From Bin5 sp009843665 (lineage in GTDB: Bacteria > Chloroflexota > Anaerolineae > Caldilineales > Caldilineaceae): a stretch of DNA of 64,000 nt. This document shows positions 43,622-52,057 of the stretch, in pieces; the first letter of the stretch is position 1, and each line of letters starts with the position of its first letter. The stretch covers positions 2,666,001 to 2,730,000 of the forward strand of contig OZ244818.1 in the NCBI GenBank assembly GCA_965220285.1, read 5' to 3'. The notes beneath the pieces were generated by a model, which was not told the DNA's origin, did no database searches, and saw only the letters and a list, made by a program, of their open reading frames with translations. The translations under genes and the position numbers were made by a program.

Positions 43622-44476
43622 TCACCTCTTCCGGGCGATGAATATCAGGCGCTCGCTGTCAGATCGATAGGGGCTGCCGTCAAAGTCGCCGTACAGTTCA
43701 TCCACCGCAAACCCTGCCCGTTCCAGCAGCATAGTGCCCTCGTCCGGCCACCAGAAGCGCAGCGGAAAGGATAGCCGTGTCTGCGCGTTGTGCCCGTCGG
43801 GAAACACCTCCTCGTAAACGAAAACCGTCTCCTGCAATTGCCGGGCTGCGTCCACGCTGCGGGTCGCCCACTTCAACACCGTCGCCCCGCTCTCACCGTC
43901 CTCCCACCAGTCTGCCAGCTCCTGAATCCCCGCTATCGCCTCCAGGTAGGCTACGTCCGGGTTGAACAGGTCGATCAGCAGCAGACCGCCCGCGCGCAGA
44001 TGGCGCTGCGCGCACTGCAGCGCCTTCAGCTGCTCGGCCTGCGTCGTCAAGTGCATCAGCGTATTGCTGACCACGAAGGCGAAGTCAATCTCCCTCTCCG
44101 GCAGCTGAAAACGGGTCATATCCGCCTGCACCAGTCTCGCCGCCCGCGAGCCGTCTGCCACTGTCTCGGATGCCGCTATCCCGGACGGATAACCGTGCTT
44201 CGCCAGCTTGCGGCGAGCGATCGCCAACAGCGCTGCGCTCGTGTCGATTCCGGTGACGTGACAGCCGTCCTCCGCCAGAGGAAGCAGCACGCGGCCGGTC
44301 CCGCAGCCAAGCTCCAGTACAACGCGGCCGGCCGCCCGCGCCGTCTTCAGGACGAGCGGAATGTCATCTCGGTAATCTCGGTAATCGCCGTCGTAGAAGC
44401 GGGCGAATGCATCGAAATTCATGCGGTCGCGTGACAGGATCGGTTGGTGGATAGATATACCGCGATCTTCCGACAT
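43622..44476 (-). CDS. Class I SAM-dependent methyltransferase
   Basis: Substrate unknown. The SAM-binding motif VVLELGCGTGRVLLPLAEDG is followed by the acidic VTGIDTSAALLAIARRKL loop. FVVSNTLMHLTTQAEQLKAL and LLLIDLFNPD are typical of methyltransferase_25-like domains, and RFWWPDEGTMLLERAGF is a C-terminal part common in this group. I start at ATG 44476 (MSEDRG); ATG 44422 (MNFDAFARFYDGDY) matches where homology usually begins, and the frame stays open to 44800. Convergent with nrdJ, divergent from greA. Confidence 0.8.
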   Translation of the reverse strand: MSEDRGISIHQPILSRDRMNFDAFARFYDGDYRDYRDDIPLVLKTARAAGRVVLELGCGTGRVLLPLAEDGCHVTGIDTSAALLAIARRKLAKHGYPSGIAASETVADGSRAARLVQADMTRFQLPEREIDFAFVVSNTLMHLTTQAEQLKALQCAQRHLRAGGLLLIDLFNPDVAYLEAIAGIQELADWWEDGESGATVLKWATRSVDAARQLQETVFVYEEVFPDGHNAQTRLSFPLRFWWPDEGTMLLERAGFAVDELYGDFDGSPYRSDSERLIFIARKR

Positions 44477-44595
44477 CGGGAGTGTCCCAGTTTCGGTGCT
44501 TTTCGGAGAAACTGACTGCGGATCCCGGTGCAATTCCTCTATGGTTGCCGGAAATGGACCCTCGTTCAGGGATGTACAACAACTGTTCACCGGGT

Positions 44596-44623
44596 TTGCA
44601 TTCTGCCAAATTTCAGCTATAAT
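44596..44623 (+). promoter_or_regulatory. Promoter of greA-lysS
   Basis: TTGCAT (44596-44601), 16-bp spacer, TATAAT (44618-44623), a perfect -10. Transcription would start near 44630, about 140 nt upstream of greA. Confidence 0.75.
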
Positions 44624-44638
44624 GGTATCAGATTGAGA

Positions 44639-44671
44639 GCCGACCTGACGATCCGGGTCGGCGTTTACTTT
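44639..44671 (+). terminator. Early attenuator-like hairpin in the greA leader
   Basis: GCCGACC (44639-44645) pairs with GGTCGGC (44656-44662), followed by GTTTACTTT. It begins only ~10 nt after the predicted start site, so it would cut off most transcripts as short RNAs unless prevented. Confidence 0.5.
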
Positions 44672-44769
44672 CCAGAGGTCGTTGCTGAGGGCGGCAGATC
44701 TACACGCCCTTGACCGCGTCCTCTCTATTTGTGTGAGGGATATTCCCCCGCAAACAGCGAGCAAGAACC

Positions 44770-45243
44770 ATGAGTGAAAGTCCTGTCTATCTGACCCCAA
44801 GCGGCCTCGATGCTCTGCAAGAGGAGTTGGCGTATCTTGTCGGTGAAAGGCGGCAACAGATCGCCCAGCAGATCGCCGAAGCCAAGGCCGAAGGCGACCT
44901 GAGAGAAAACGCCGGTTATGACGAGGCCAAAAATGCCCAGGCCTTTGTCGAAGGGCGCATCCGCGAACTCAAGGTCAAGATCCACAACGCGCACATTATC
45001 GACGATACCCAGATTCCCGATGACCAGGTCGCCCTGGGCCGCAGTGTTGTTGTCAGAGAAAACGGCTATGACGATGAAGAGATCTACACCATCGTCGGCT
45101 CGACCGAAACCGATCCGAGCAACGGGCGTATCAGCAACGAAAGCCCTATCGGCAAGGCCCTGATCGGCCGCATGGCAGGAGACGTTGTCCGCGTCGAAGC
45201 GCCGGCGGGCGAAATCGAGTTCGAAATCGTCCGCGTCGAATGA
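44770..45243 (+). CDS. greA: Transcript cleavage factor GreA
   Basis: Rescues backtracked RNA polymerase by stimulating RNA cleavage. 157 aa, normal length. The N-terminal coiled coil contains the catalytic tip region AEGDLRENAGYDEAKNAQAF with the DxxE acidic pattern. The C-terminal FKBP-like domain ends with ESPIGKALIGRMAGDVVRVE. It precedes lysS by 60 nt; the greA-lysS pairing recurs in many bacteria. Confidence 0.96.
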   Translation: MSESPVYLTPSGLDALQEELAYLVGERRQQIAQQIAEAKAEGDLRENAGYDEAKNAQAFVEGRIRELKVKIHNAHIIDDTQIPDDQVALGRSVVVRENGYDDEEIYTIVGSTETDPSNGRISNESPIGKALIGRMAGDVVRVEAPAGEIEFEIVRVE

Positions 45244-45303
45244 CCAGCCCTCTCTGCTCGTAAACCTGCCGCGACCCCGGCCGCCCTGCCAGGAACAGGT
45301 ACT

Positions 45304-46878
45304 GTGACAGACGCCAGCGAACTGTTCGCCCCGGAAAACCTGAGCGATCAGGAACAGAGCCGCCTGCAGAAACTGGATGCCCTGCGCGCCCGCGGGATCG
45401 ACCCCTATCCGGCGCGCGTGAGCCGCTCCCATACGATCGCCGCCGCCCGCGCTCTCTATGACGAAGGCGCCGACGAGCAGCCGGTCGTCTCCGTGGCCGG
45501 CCGCCTCAAGCGCATCCGCGTGATGGGCAAGGTCAGCTTCGCCGACCTGGACGACGGCAGCGCGCAGATCCAGCTCTTCATCCAGCGCGACAGCCTGCCC
45601 GACGGCTGGTACAACGAAGTCTGGAAGCGCCTCATCGATCTCGGTGACTTCATCAGCACCAGCGGCCCCCTTTCCGTCACCCGCAGCGGCGAGTTGAGCA
45701 TTGCGGTTCAGGAGATCACCTTCCTGGCCAAAGCCCTCAAGCCGATGCCGGACAAATGGCACGGCGTGCGCGATCCGGAAGTCCGCTACCGGCGGCGCTA
45801 TGTCGACCTGCTGGCCAATGACGATGCGCGCGCCCTGTTCCGCGACCGGGCCGTGGTCGTACGCGCCCTGCGCACCTACCTCGACGACGCCGGCTTCCTC
45901 GAAGTCGAGACGCCGATCCTGCAACCGCTCTACGGCGGCGCGGCCGCACAGCCCTTCGTCACCCACCATAACCAGCTCCACCAGGACCTCTACCTGCGCA
46001 TCAGCTTCGAGCTCTACCTGAAGCGGCTCATCGTCGGCGGTTTCCCCGCCGTCTACGAGATCGGACGCGACTTCCGCAACGAAGGCGTCAGCTTCAAGCA
46101 CAATCCGGAGTTCACCCAGCTGGAGTTCTACGAGGCCTACGTCGACTATGAAGACGTCATGCGGCGCACCGAGGAGATGGTCGCCTTCACCGCCGAACAG
46201 GTGACCGGCAGCCCTGTTGTCACCTGGCAGGAGTACACCATCGACTTCACACCGCCTTGGCCGCGCGTTCCCCTCCGCCAGGCCATCCTCGACGCATCCG
46301 GCATCGACTACGAACAGTTCACCGATGCAGACAGTCTGCGTGCCGAGATGCGCAGCCGCGATATCGACGCCGCCGCCGGGGACAACTGGGGCCAGCTCGT
46401 AGACCAGCTGCTCTCCAAATTCTGCGAACCCAAGCTGATCCAGCCCACCTTTCTCGTCGACTACCCGCGCGAGGTCAGCCCGCTCGCCAAAAGCATGCCG
46501 GACAATGAGCGCCTGGTTGAGCGCTTCGAAGGCTTCGCCGCCGGCATGGAGCTCTGCAACGCCTTCACCGAGTTGAATGATCCCGTCGACCAGTTGCAGC
46601 GCTTCCTCGACGAAAACTACCGCGCCGCGCAGGGCGACGAAGAGGCGCACCCGGTCGATATCGATTACGTCGAAGCGCTCAGCTACGGCATGCCCCCCAC
46701 CGGCGGCTTCGGCATGGGCATCGACCGCCTCACCATGCTGCTTACGGACCGGGACACGATCCGTGAGGTCATCCTATTCCCCCACTTGCGCGAAATCGAC
46801 GACACGCCGCAGGATGACACCGGCCCCGATTCGGAAGAGCCGGCCGCCACAGTCGCCCTCCCCGCTGCCGACGCCTGA
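45304..46878 (+). CDS. lysS: Lysyl-tRNA synthetase (class II)
   Basis: Charges tRNA-Lys. 524 aa from GTG 45304. The N-terminal OB-fold anticodon-binding domain contains VSVAGRLKRIRVMGKVSFAD. Class II motif 2 is seen as YEIGRDFRNEGVSFKHNPEF followed by TQLEFYEAY; motif 3 is PPTGGFGMGIDRLTMLL. RRRYVDLLAND is also conserved. The last ~20 residues form an acidic, variable tail. Confidence 0.97.
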   Translation: MTDASELFAPENLSDQEQSRLQKLDALRARGIDPYPARVSRSHTIAAARALYDEGADEQPVVSVAGRLKRIRVMGKVSFADLDDGSAQIQLFIQRDSLPDGWYNEVWKRLIDLGDFISTSGPLSVTRSGELSIAVQEITFLAKALKPMPDKWHGVRDPEVRYRRRYVDLLANDDARALFRDRAVVVRALRTYLDDAGFLEVETPILQPLYGGAAAQPFVTHHNQLHQDLYLRISFELYLKRLIVGGFPAVYEIGRDFRNEGVSFKHNPEFTQLEFYEAYVDYEDVMRRTEEMVAFTAEQVTGSPVVTWQEYTIDFTPPWPRVPLRQAILDASGIDYEQFTDADSLRAEMRSRDIDAAAGDNWGQLVDQLLSKFCEPKLIQPTFLVDYPREVSPLAKSMPDNERLVERFEGFAAGMELCNAFTELNDPVDQLQRFLDENYRAAQGDEEAHPVDIDYVEALSYGMPPTGGFGMGIDRLTMLLTDRDTIREVILFPHLREIDDTPQDDTGPDSEEPAATVALPAADA

Positions 46879-46956
46879 CCCGCCTACTCCCACCACTTTG
46901 AAGAATCGAAACACTTCGGCCCGCGAACGGTGCCTGACAGCCCGTGCCGTCTCTAG

Positions 46957-46984
46957 CAACTGACCACTGACAACTGACCACTGC
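46957..46984. repeat. Two tandem 14-bp repeats upstream of the FMN riboswitch
   Basis: CAACTGACCACTGA occurs at 46957-46970 and, nearly complete, at 46971-46983. Low-complexity intergenic repeat; no function assigned. Confidence 0.6.
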
Positions 46985-46987
46985 AGT

Positions 46988-47017
46988 TTGACGCGCGCGG
47001 CAAGAATCTGCCATAAT
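46988..47017 (+). promoter_or_regulatory. Promoter of the riboswitch-ribXYZ unit
   Basis: TTGACG (46988-46993), 18-bp spacer, CATAAT (47012-47017). A start near 47024 would place the FMN aptamer at the very 5' end of the transcript. Confidence 0.6.
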
Positions 47018-47039
47018 AACCACCACAACCGCATAACCT

Positions 47040-47214
<175 letters not shown>

Positions 47215-47292
47215 GCAAAGAGCGAGGACAGTGCTGTTTCGTGCATTGTTCCTGGTTTCTTTAGCTATTCGCAATGGCTGCTGCGCGCAACG

Positions 47293-47327
47293 CCCGGGGT
47301 ACGAGTTCTGTATCTCGGGCTGTTTTT
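47293..47327 (+). terminator. First terminator-like hairpin after the riboswitch
   Basis: CCCGGGGTAC (47293-47302) pairs with GTATCTCGGG (47310-47319), allowing two G-U pairs, followed by CTGTTTTTG. It lies 80 nt after the aptamer and may be an additional stop point or an alternative fold. Confidence 0.5.
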
Positions 47328-47427
47328 GTGTGAAGCGCACGCGTTCCGCGAGACGATCGCGTACGCCGGCCGTTGCATATGGCTGCTTTCGGCGCACGCC
47401 GGGAGTTCGGTGACCGCACCGTATACA

Positions 47428-47467
47428 GGACCCGAAGCGACAGATAGCTTCGGGTCCCTTTTTTTTT
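47428..47467 (+). terminator. Main terminator of the FMN riboswitch
   Basis: GGACCCGAAGC (47428-47438) and GCTTCGGGTCC (47447-47457) form a perfect 11-bp stem with an 8-nt loop, followed by at least eight T. It ends 17 nt before the permease start codon, so read-through is required for expression. Confidence 0.9.
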
Positions 47468-47483
47468 GAGGCAAAGCAGGTCG

Positions 47484-48383
47484 ATGAAGGACAGTTCAAT
47501 TCTCTATCCAGGTGCGCCGGCCGACGACGGCACCGACCAGGGAGCGCCGCCCGTAGTCGAACAACCGGCGCCGCAGCACCGGCGCAAAGCCGGCCGCGTC
47601 GGCGACTGGGTCGCGCGTCATCCTGCCCTCGCCGCCTTTCCGTTCGTGCTCGGCGGGGCGCTGCTGCTCTGGGAGGCGCTCGTCCGCTGGCAGGACTATC
47701 CCGTCTTTATCCTGCCCCGCCCAGGTCACGTACTGCAGAAAACGGTGGCGATGGCCGCCGACGGCTCGCTGCTGCGCCATTCCCGGGCCACCGCCACCGA
47801 AATCGGCGCCGGTCTGCTGATCGGCCTCACCCTGGCCTTTATCCTCGGCTATTGGCTCGGACGCAGCCGCACCCTCGACCGCATCCTCTCCCCCTATCTC
47901 GTCGCCAGCCAGACGATCCCGGTCGTCGCCATCGCCCCGCTCCTGGTCATCTGGTTCGGCAGCGGCCTGCTGAGCAAAGTGCTGGTGACAACCATCATGG
48001 TCTTCTTCCCGACCCTGGTCAGCACCGTCGTCGGCATCCGCAACGTAGACACGGACCTGCGCGAGCTGATGCGCTCGCTGCGCGCCAGCCGCCGTCAGCT
48101 CTTCCTGAAGCTGGAGCTGCCCGCTGCGCTGCCCGTCATCTTCGGCGGCCTCAAGCTGAGCGTCATCCTGGCCGTCGTTGGCGCGGTCGTGGGCGAGTTC
48201 GTAGGCGCCGACGTGGGGCTGGGTTTCCTCATCAACCTGGGCCGGGGCGTACTCGACACGCCGATGATCTTCGTCGCCGTGCTCATGATCGTGCTCCTCG
48301 CCCAGTCGATGTACTGGACCGTTACGCTGCTCGAAAGCTATCTCCTGCGCTGGAAGCAGCTCGGCTTGACGGACGGCGATTGA
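47484..48383 (+). CDS. ribX: Riboflavin ABC importer, permease subunit (RibX-like)
   Basis: 299 aa, BPD_transp_1 superfamily permease. Five to six membrane helices; the coupling motif ELMRSLRASRRQLFLKLELP matches the EAA loop that contacts the ATPase. The N-terminal ~45 residues are hydrophilic. Start at ATG 47484, 17 nt after the riboswitch terminator. Similar proteins next to NMT1-type binding proteins import thiamine precursors, taurine or riboflavin. The FMN riboswitch points to riboflavin, as proposed for RibXY of Chloroflexus relatives. Confidence 0.85.
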   Translation: MKDSSILYPGAPADDGTDQGAPPVVEQPAPQHRRKAGRVGDWVARHPALAAFPFVLGGALLLWEALVRWQDYPVFILPRPGHVLQKTVAMAADGSLLRHSRATATEIGAGLLIGLTLAFILGYWLGRSRTLDRILSPYLVASQTIPVVAIAPLLVIWFGSGLLSKVLVTTIMVFFPTLVSTVVGIRNVDTDLRELMRSLRASRRQLFLKLELPAALPVIFGGLKLSVILAVVGAVVGEFVGADVGLGFLINLGRGVLDTPMIFVAVLMIVLLAQSMYWTVTLLESYLLRWKQLGLTDGD

Positions 48384-48434
48384 GAGGCGCTCCCTCTATG
48401 ATAGATTTCCAATTTCAGATATTCAGAGGAACGA

Positions 48435-49514
48435 ATGAAACACTGCACTGACCGTCACCCAACCGCACTGACGAACGCCGTCTTCCCCCGCCCGGCAGCG
48501 GCGGCCCCCGCGGGTCTGCCTTGCGTTCTCAAACTGATTCTGTTGCCGCTCCTGATTGCCGCCATGGCTGCGTGCGCCCCCATTACGCCGGCCGCGCCTG
48601 CCGAACCCCAAAGCCTGCGCCCGATAACGTTAGGCGTGGGCTTCATCCCCAACGTCCAGTTCGCGCCCTTCTACGTCGGAATCGAGAAGGGGTTCTTCGC
48701 CGAGAGAGGCGTCGAACTTTCGCTGGACTACGGCTTCGAAAACGACTACCTGAAGCTGGTCGCGACCGACGAGATGCAGTTCATGATCGCCAGCGGCGAC
48801 CAGCTCGTGCTCGGCCGCGCCCAGGAGTTGCCGGTCAAATACGTGCATAACTGGTATACGAGCTATCCCGTCACCGTCTTTGCCAAGGCCGGCGCCGGCA
48901 TTCACGAACCGGCCGACCTGGCCGGCCGCAAGGTCGGCGTGCCGGGTCCCTTCGGCGCCACTTACATCGCGCTGCGGGCCCTCCTCGACGTGGCCGGGCT
49001 GACCGAAGCCGACATTCAGATGGAAAGCATCGGATTCACCCAGGCCTCCGCAGTGAGCCAGGACCTGGTCGACGCAGCCGTGGACTACGCCGTCAATGGG
49101 CCCGTCGTGCTGGGCAACGCCGGCATCGAAACCGTCCAGATCCCCCTCGATCAGTACCTGCAGATCCCCGCCAACGGGCTGGTCACCAACGAACGCACAC
49201 TGCAGGAGGAGCCGCAGCTGGTCGAGGCCATGGTGCGCGCCCTGCAGAAGTCGGTCGCCTATACCCTCGCCAATCCGGACGAGTCCTTCGCAATCTCGTT
49301 GACCTTTGTGCCGGAGGCGGGTGGAGAGAACGAGGCCGCCAACCGCCTGGTCTTCGATGCGTCGCTGCCTTTCTGGCAGCCGCGGCCGCAGGGCGCGCCC
49401 GGCGCCACCACAGATGCCGAATGGCAGACGGTGGCCGAGCTCCTGCTGCGCATCGGCTTTGTCGAACGGCTCGTCCAACCCGAAGAAATGTACACCAACG
49501 AATTCATTCAGTGA
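48435..49514 (+). CDS. ribY: Riboflavin ABC importer, substrate-binding lipoprotein (RibY-like)
   Basis: 359 aa. The signal peptide (LKLILLPLLIAAMAAC) ends in a lipobox, so the mature protein is probably lipid-anchored. The NMT1/THI5-like binding domain starts ITLGVGFIPNVQFAPFYVGI and includes GRKVGVPGPFGATYIALRAL. The family binds pyrimidine-like vitamins or precursors; the FMN riboswitch upstream makes riboflavin the likely ligand. Located between permease and ATPase genes with short gaps. Confidence 0.85.
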   Translation: MKHCTDRHPTALTNAVFPRPAAAAPAGLPCVLKLILLPLLIAAMAACAPITPAAPAEPQSLRPITLGVGFIPNVQFAPFYVGIEKGFFAERGVELSLDYGFENDYLKLVATDEMQFMIASGDQLVLGRAQELPVKYVHNWYTSYPVTVFAKAGAGIHEPADLAGRKVGVPGPFGATYIALRALLDVAGLTEADIQMESIGFTQASAVSQDLVDAAVDYAVNGPVVLGNAGIETVQIPLDQYLQIPANGLVTNERTLQEEPQLVEAMVRALQKSVAYTLANPDESFAISLTFVPEAGGENEAANRLVFDASLPFWQPRPQGAPGATTDAEWQTVAELLLRIGFVERLVQPEEMYTNEFIQ

Positions 49515-49572
49515 CACACACCGCGGCCGGCCTTTCACAACCGGCCGTGGACAGCTTTATCCCTGACCAACG

Positions 49573-50355
49573 ATGACAGATCCGCTACTGCGGGCGCACA
49601 ACGTCAGCCACAACTACCCCCGCCGCAACCGCGTCACGCCGGCGCTGGCCGAGGTCTCCTTCTCCTTGCAGGAGCATGAGTTTGTATGCGTGGTCGGCAA
49701 CAGCGGCAGCGGTAAGTCGACACTCCTGCGCATTCTCGGCGGTCTGTTGGCCCCTTCTGCAGGCGAGGTACAGTTCAGAGACGTCCCCGTGCGCGCCCCG
49801 CAGCCGCAGATCGGGTTCGTCTTCCAGAACACCAATCTGATGCCCTGGCGCACAGCGCTCGAAAACGTCCTGCTCCCGCTGGAACTGCACAAGCCGCCCG
49901 ACCGTGACGATCGGGAAAGGGCCCACGCCGCGCTTGCCCTGATGGGGCTGGGAAAGTTCGCCGACGCCTACCCCTCCCAACTCTCTGGCGGCATGGCCCA
50001 GCGCGTCACGCTCACGCGCGCCTTGCTGCAGAGTCCGGCTCTGCTCCTGCTGGACGAGCCCTTCGGCGCGCTCGACGCGCTGACACGCGAGCGCCTCAAC
50101 CAGGAGCTCCTGCGCCTCTGCCGCGACCGCAAGCAGACCGCCCTGATGATTACGCACAGCATTCAGGAAGCGGTCTTCCTCGCCGATCGTGTGCTGGTTC
50201 TGAGCGGGCAGCCCGGAAGATTGCAGGGCGCCATCTCTGTCGACCTGCCCCGCCCTCGCACCCTGGAGATGCTGACCTGGCCGCAGGCCGGCGCGCTGAT
50301 CAGCGAAATCCGCGCCTTCCTGGCGACCGGCACACAGGAACCCCTGACCCAATAG
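49573..50355 (+). CDS. ribZ: Riboflavin ABC importer, ATP-binding subunit
   Basis: 260 aa. Walker A is VVGNSGSGKSTLLRI, the Q-loop VFQNTNLMPWRTALENV, the ABC signature LSGGMAQRVTLTRALL, Walker B LLLLDEPFGALDALTRE, and the switch histidine lies in LMITHSIQEAVFLADR. This is the NitT/TauT/SsuB-type ATPase that pairs with such permeases. Last gene of the FMN-riboswitch operon, 58 nt after the binding protein. The symbol ribZ follows the inferred role. Confidence 0.85.
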   Translation: MTDPLLRAHNVSHNYPRRNRVTPALAEVSFSLQEHEFVCVVGNSGSGKSTLLRILGGLLAPSAGEVQFRDVPVRAPQPQIGFVFQNTNLMPWRTALENVLLPLELHKPPDRDDRERAHAALALMGLGKFADAYPSQLSGGMAQRVTLTRALLQSPALLLLDEPFGALDALTRERLNQELLRLCRDRKQTALMITHSIQEAVFLADRVLVLSGQPGRLQGAISVDLPRPRTLEMLTWPQAGALISEIRAFLATGTQEPLTQ

Positions 50356-50358
50356 ATA

Positions 50359-50393
50359 ACGCCGGGCGCACTGTCCAGTGCAATGCCCGGCGT
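50359..50393. terminator. Hairpin between convergent ribZ and foldase genes
   Basis: ACGCCGGGC (50359-50367) and GCCCGGCGT (50385-50393) form a perfect 9-bp stem, extended by GCACTG/AGTGC. It lies 4 nt after the ribZ stop. U-tracts are weak on both strands. Confidence 0.6.
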
Positions 50394-50454
50394 CTTGATA
50401 TCTCTGATTGTCGCACAGCCTGACTGCAAAACGACCTAACGCGGCAGACAGGTC

Positions 50455-52050
50455 CTACTGGTCATCCGAATCCCCCAGATTGCGCGGCAGCATGGCGGCC
50501 AGATTGTCCGGTCGGTCGATGTTCAGCGACAGTACCTGTTCCTGCAGCCAGGTCTGGAAAGCCTCGGCATACTCCTGCTGCAAGCTGGCCTCCTCCTTCG
50601 GCCGTTCATCGTCCCGCTCCAACACTTCGATGATGTGGTAGCCAAAGGTCGACCTGACCGGCGCGCTCATCTCGCCGACACCAAGTGAAAACGCCGTTTC
50701 CTCGAATTCAGGCACGTAGCGCCCGCGGCCTGCCCAGCCCAGGTCGCCGCCTTGGGAGCCGCTGCCCGGGTCGTTGCTGAACCGCAGTGCCAGGTCCGCG
50801 AAATCCTCGCCGTCGAGAATGCGCTGATGCAGTATCTGCGCAAAGGCCAGCGCCTCGGCGTCGTCAACACGGCCGTCGCCGTTGGCGTCCGGGTTCCATA
50901 TTTCCGGGGCGGGCGGGCTGCCAACCCCATCGTCCTCCGCAGCACCCTCTTCCGAAGTTTCGACAACTGGTGCCTCTGGACCCTCAACGTTTTCGTTACT
51001 GCTTTCAGGCGCGGGTGCAGGCGTCTCAGCCGGCGCGACGGTGCTCTCACCGTCTTCCTCTGTGCTTCCAGGCGGGGCAGGAGTCGTTTCGGCCGCGGGT
51101 GTCGCGCCCTCCGTCTCGCCAGACGGCTCCGGCTCAGGGTCGACGGAGATCAGAATATGGCGGACGCGGACCTGTTCCTCTGTGTCGGATACCAGATCCC
51201 GGCTGACCGTCTCCGACATCCTTGTACGTAACAGACGCGCCCGGATCACCTCCCGATAGGTGGCCAGGCTCATCCCGGCGTTCGCGCGCAGATTATCCTC
51301 CAGAGTGCTCAGCCCCTCCGCGTATAGCTCGTCGGTCAGGACAGTAGGCGGCTCCGGTGTGGGCGCCTCCTCCACGGTCTCTGGCTCAGCGGCGGCTGCA
51401 ACGGCAGTCGGCGCGCTGTCCGAGCTGTCTTCCGGCGTCGGCGTCGGTGAGGGGACTGGTGTCGGCGTAAAGGTTTCCGCGGTCGCGGTCGCTTCGACGG
51501 CGGCGTCGGCGGTTGCCGTGGCCTGCGGCACTGTCAGAGCGCCTTGCCCACGCGCCACCTCTTCGAGAAGGGTCTCTTCCACCTCTTCATCGGTCACCGA
51601 CACGCCAACTTCCGGTGCCTTGATCTGCATGACAGCCCCTTCAATCATTTCGTTGAGGACCTGGGTCCCCAGCGTCAAAGGGCTGGCCAGCGTCGCATTG
51701 ATCGATGCGATCTGGGAGGCGAACAGGCTGGAATCCCCAAACTGCTGGGCAAACAGCTGCAGCCGCAAACGCTGGTTTTCCAGCTCGCTTTCGCGCAGGC
51801 GGGCCTGCTGCCAGAAGTCGCGCGTGACGATCGTTTGGTCCTCGACCTGTGCCAGCACGCTGTTGGGCTTGATGATCAGTTCATTGACCACGCCATACAG
51901 GATCAGGAGCAACGCCACACCGACGAGGCCGCCGACGATCGCGGTGAGCCGCAGGTTGCGTTCCCTGTCACGGGCGCGCAGGCGAACCTCACGCCGGTTC
52001 TCGACCTGCGGCTGTTCTTCCTGCCTTCTTCTTCTGCGCTTCTTGGCCAT
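50455..52050 (-). CDS. SurA/PrsA-type peptidyl-prolyl isomerase (parvulin foldase)
   Basis: 531 aa, membrane-anchored. A basic N-terminus (MAKKRRRRRQEEQ) precedes one helix (about residues 34-55, LTAIVGGLVGVALLLILYGV). A SurA_N-like helical domain follows, broken by a Thr/Pro/Ala-rich linker (residues ~170-225). The parvulin domain starts QVRVRHILISVD and resumes at ILDGEDFADLALRFSNDPGS and QGGDLGWAGRGRYVPEFEET. Between these halves lie ~110 residues: a Pro/Glu/Thr-rich stretch and then an EF-hand-like loop DANGDGRVDDAE (residues 388-399). Likely assists folding of exported proteins. Encoded 7 nt after rpsR. Confidence 0.85.
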   Translation of the reverse strand: MAKKRRRRRQEEQPQVENRREVRLRARDRERNLRLTAIVGGLVGVALLLILYGVVNELIIKPNSVLAQVEDQTIVTRDFWQQARLRESELENQRLRLQLFAQQFGDSSLFASQIASINATLASPLTLGTQVLNEMIEGAVMQIKAPEVGVSVTDEEVEETLLEEVARGQGALTVPQATATADAAVEATATAETFTPTPVPSPTPTPEDSSDSAPTAVAAAAEPETVEEAPTPEPPTVLTDELYAEGLSTLEDNLRANAGMSLATYREVIRARLLRTRMSETVSRDLVSDTEEQVRVRHILISVDPEPEPSGETEGATPAAETTPAPPGSTEEDGESTVAPAETPAPAPESSNENVEGPEAPVVETSEEGAAEDDGVGSPPAPEIWNPDANGDGRVDDAEALAFAQILHQRILDGEDFADLALRFSNDPGSGSQGGDLGWAGRGRYVPEFEETAFSLGVGEMSAPVRSTFGYHIIEVLERDDERPKEEASLQQEYAEAFQTWLQEQVLSLNIDRPDNLAAMLPRNLGDSDDQ

Positions 52051-52057
52051 AAATCGT

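Noticed and set aside
44725..46650. 641-aa open frame on the minus strand opposite greA-lysS
   Set aside because: It spans two real genes and their gap with no start signal or domain; a shadow.
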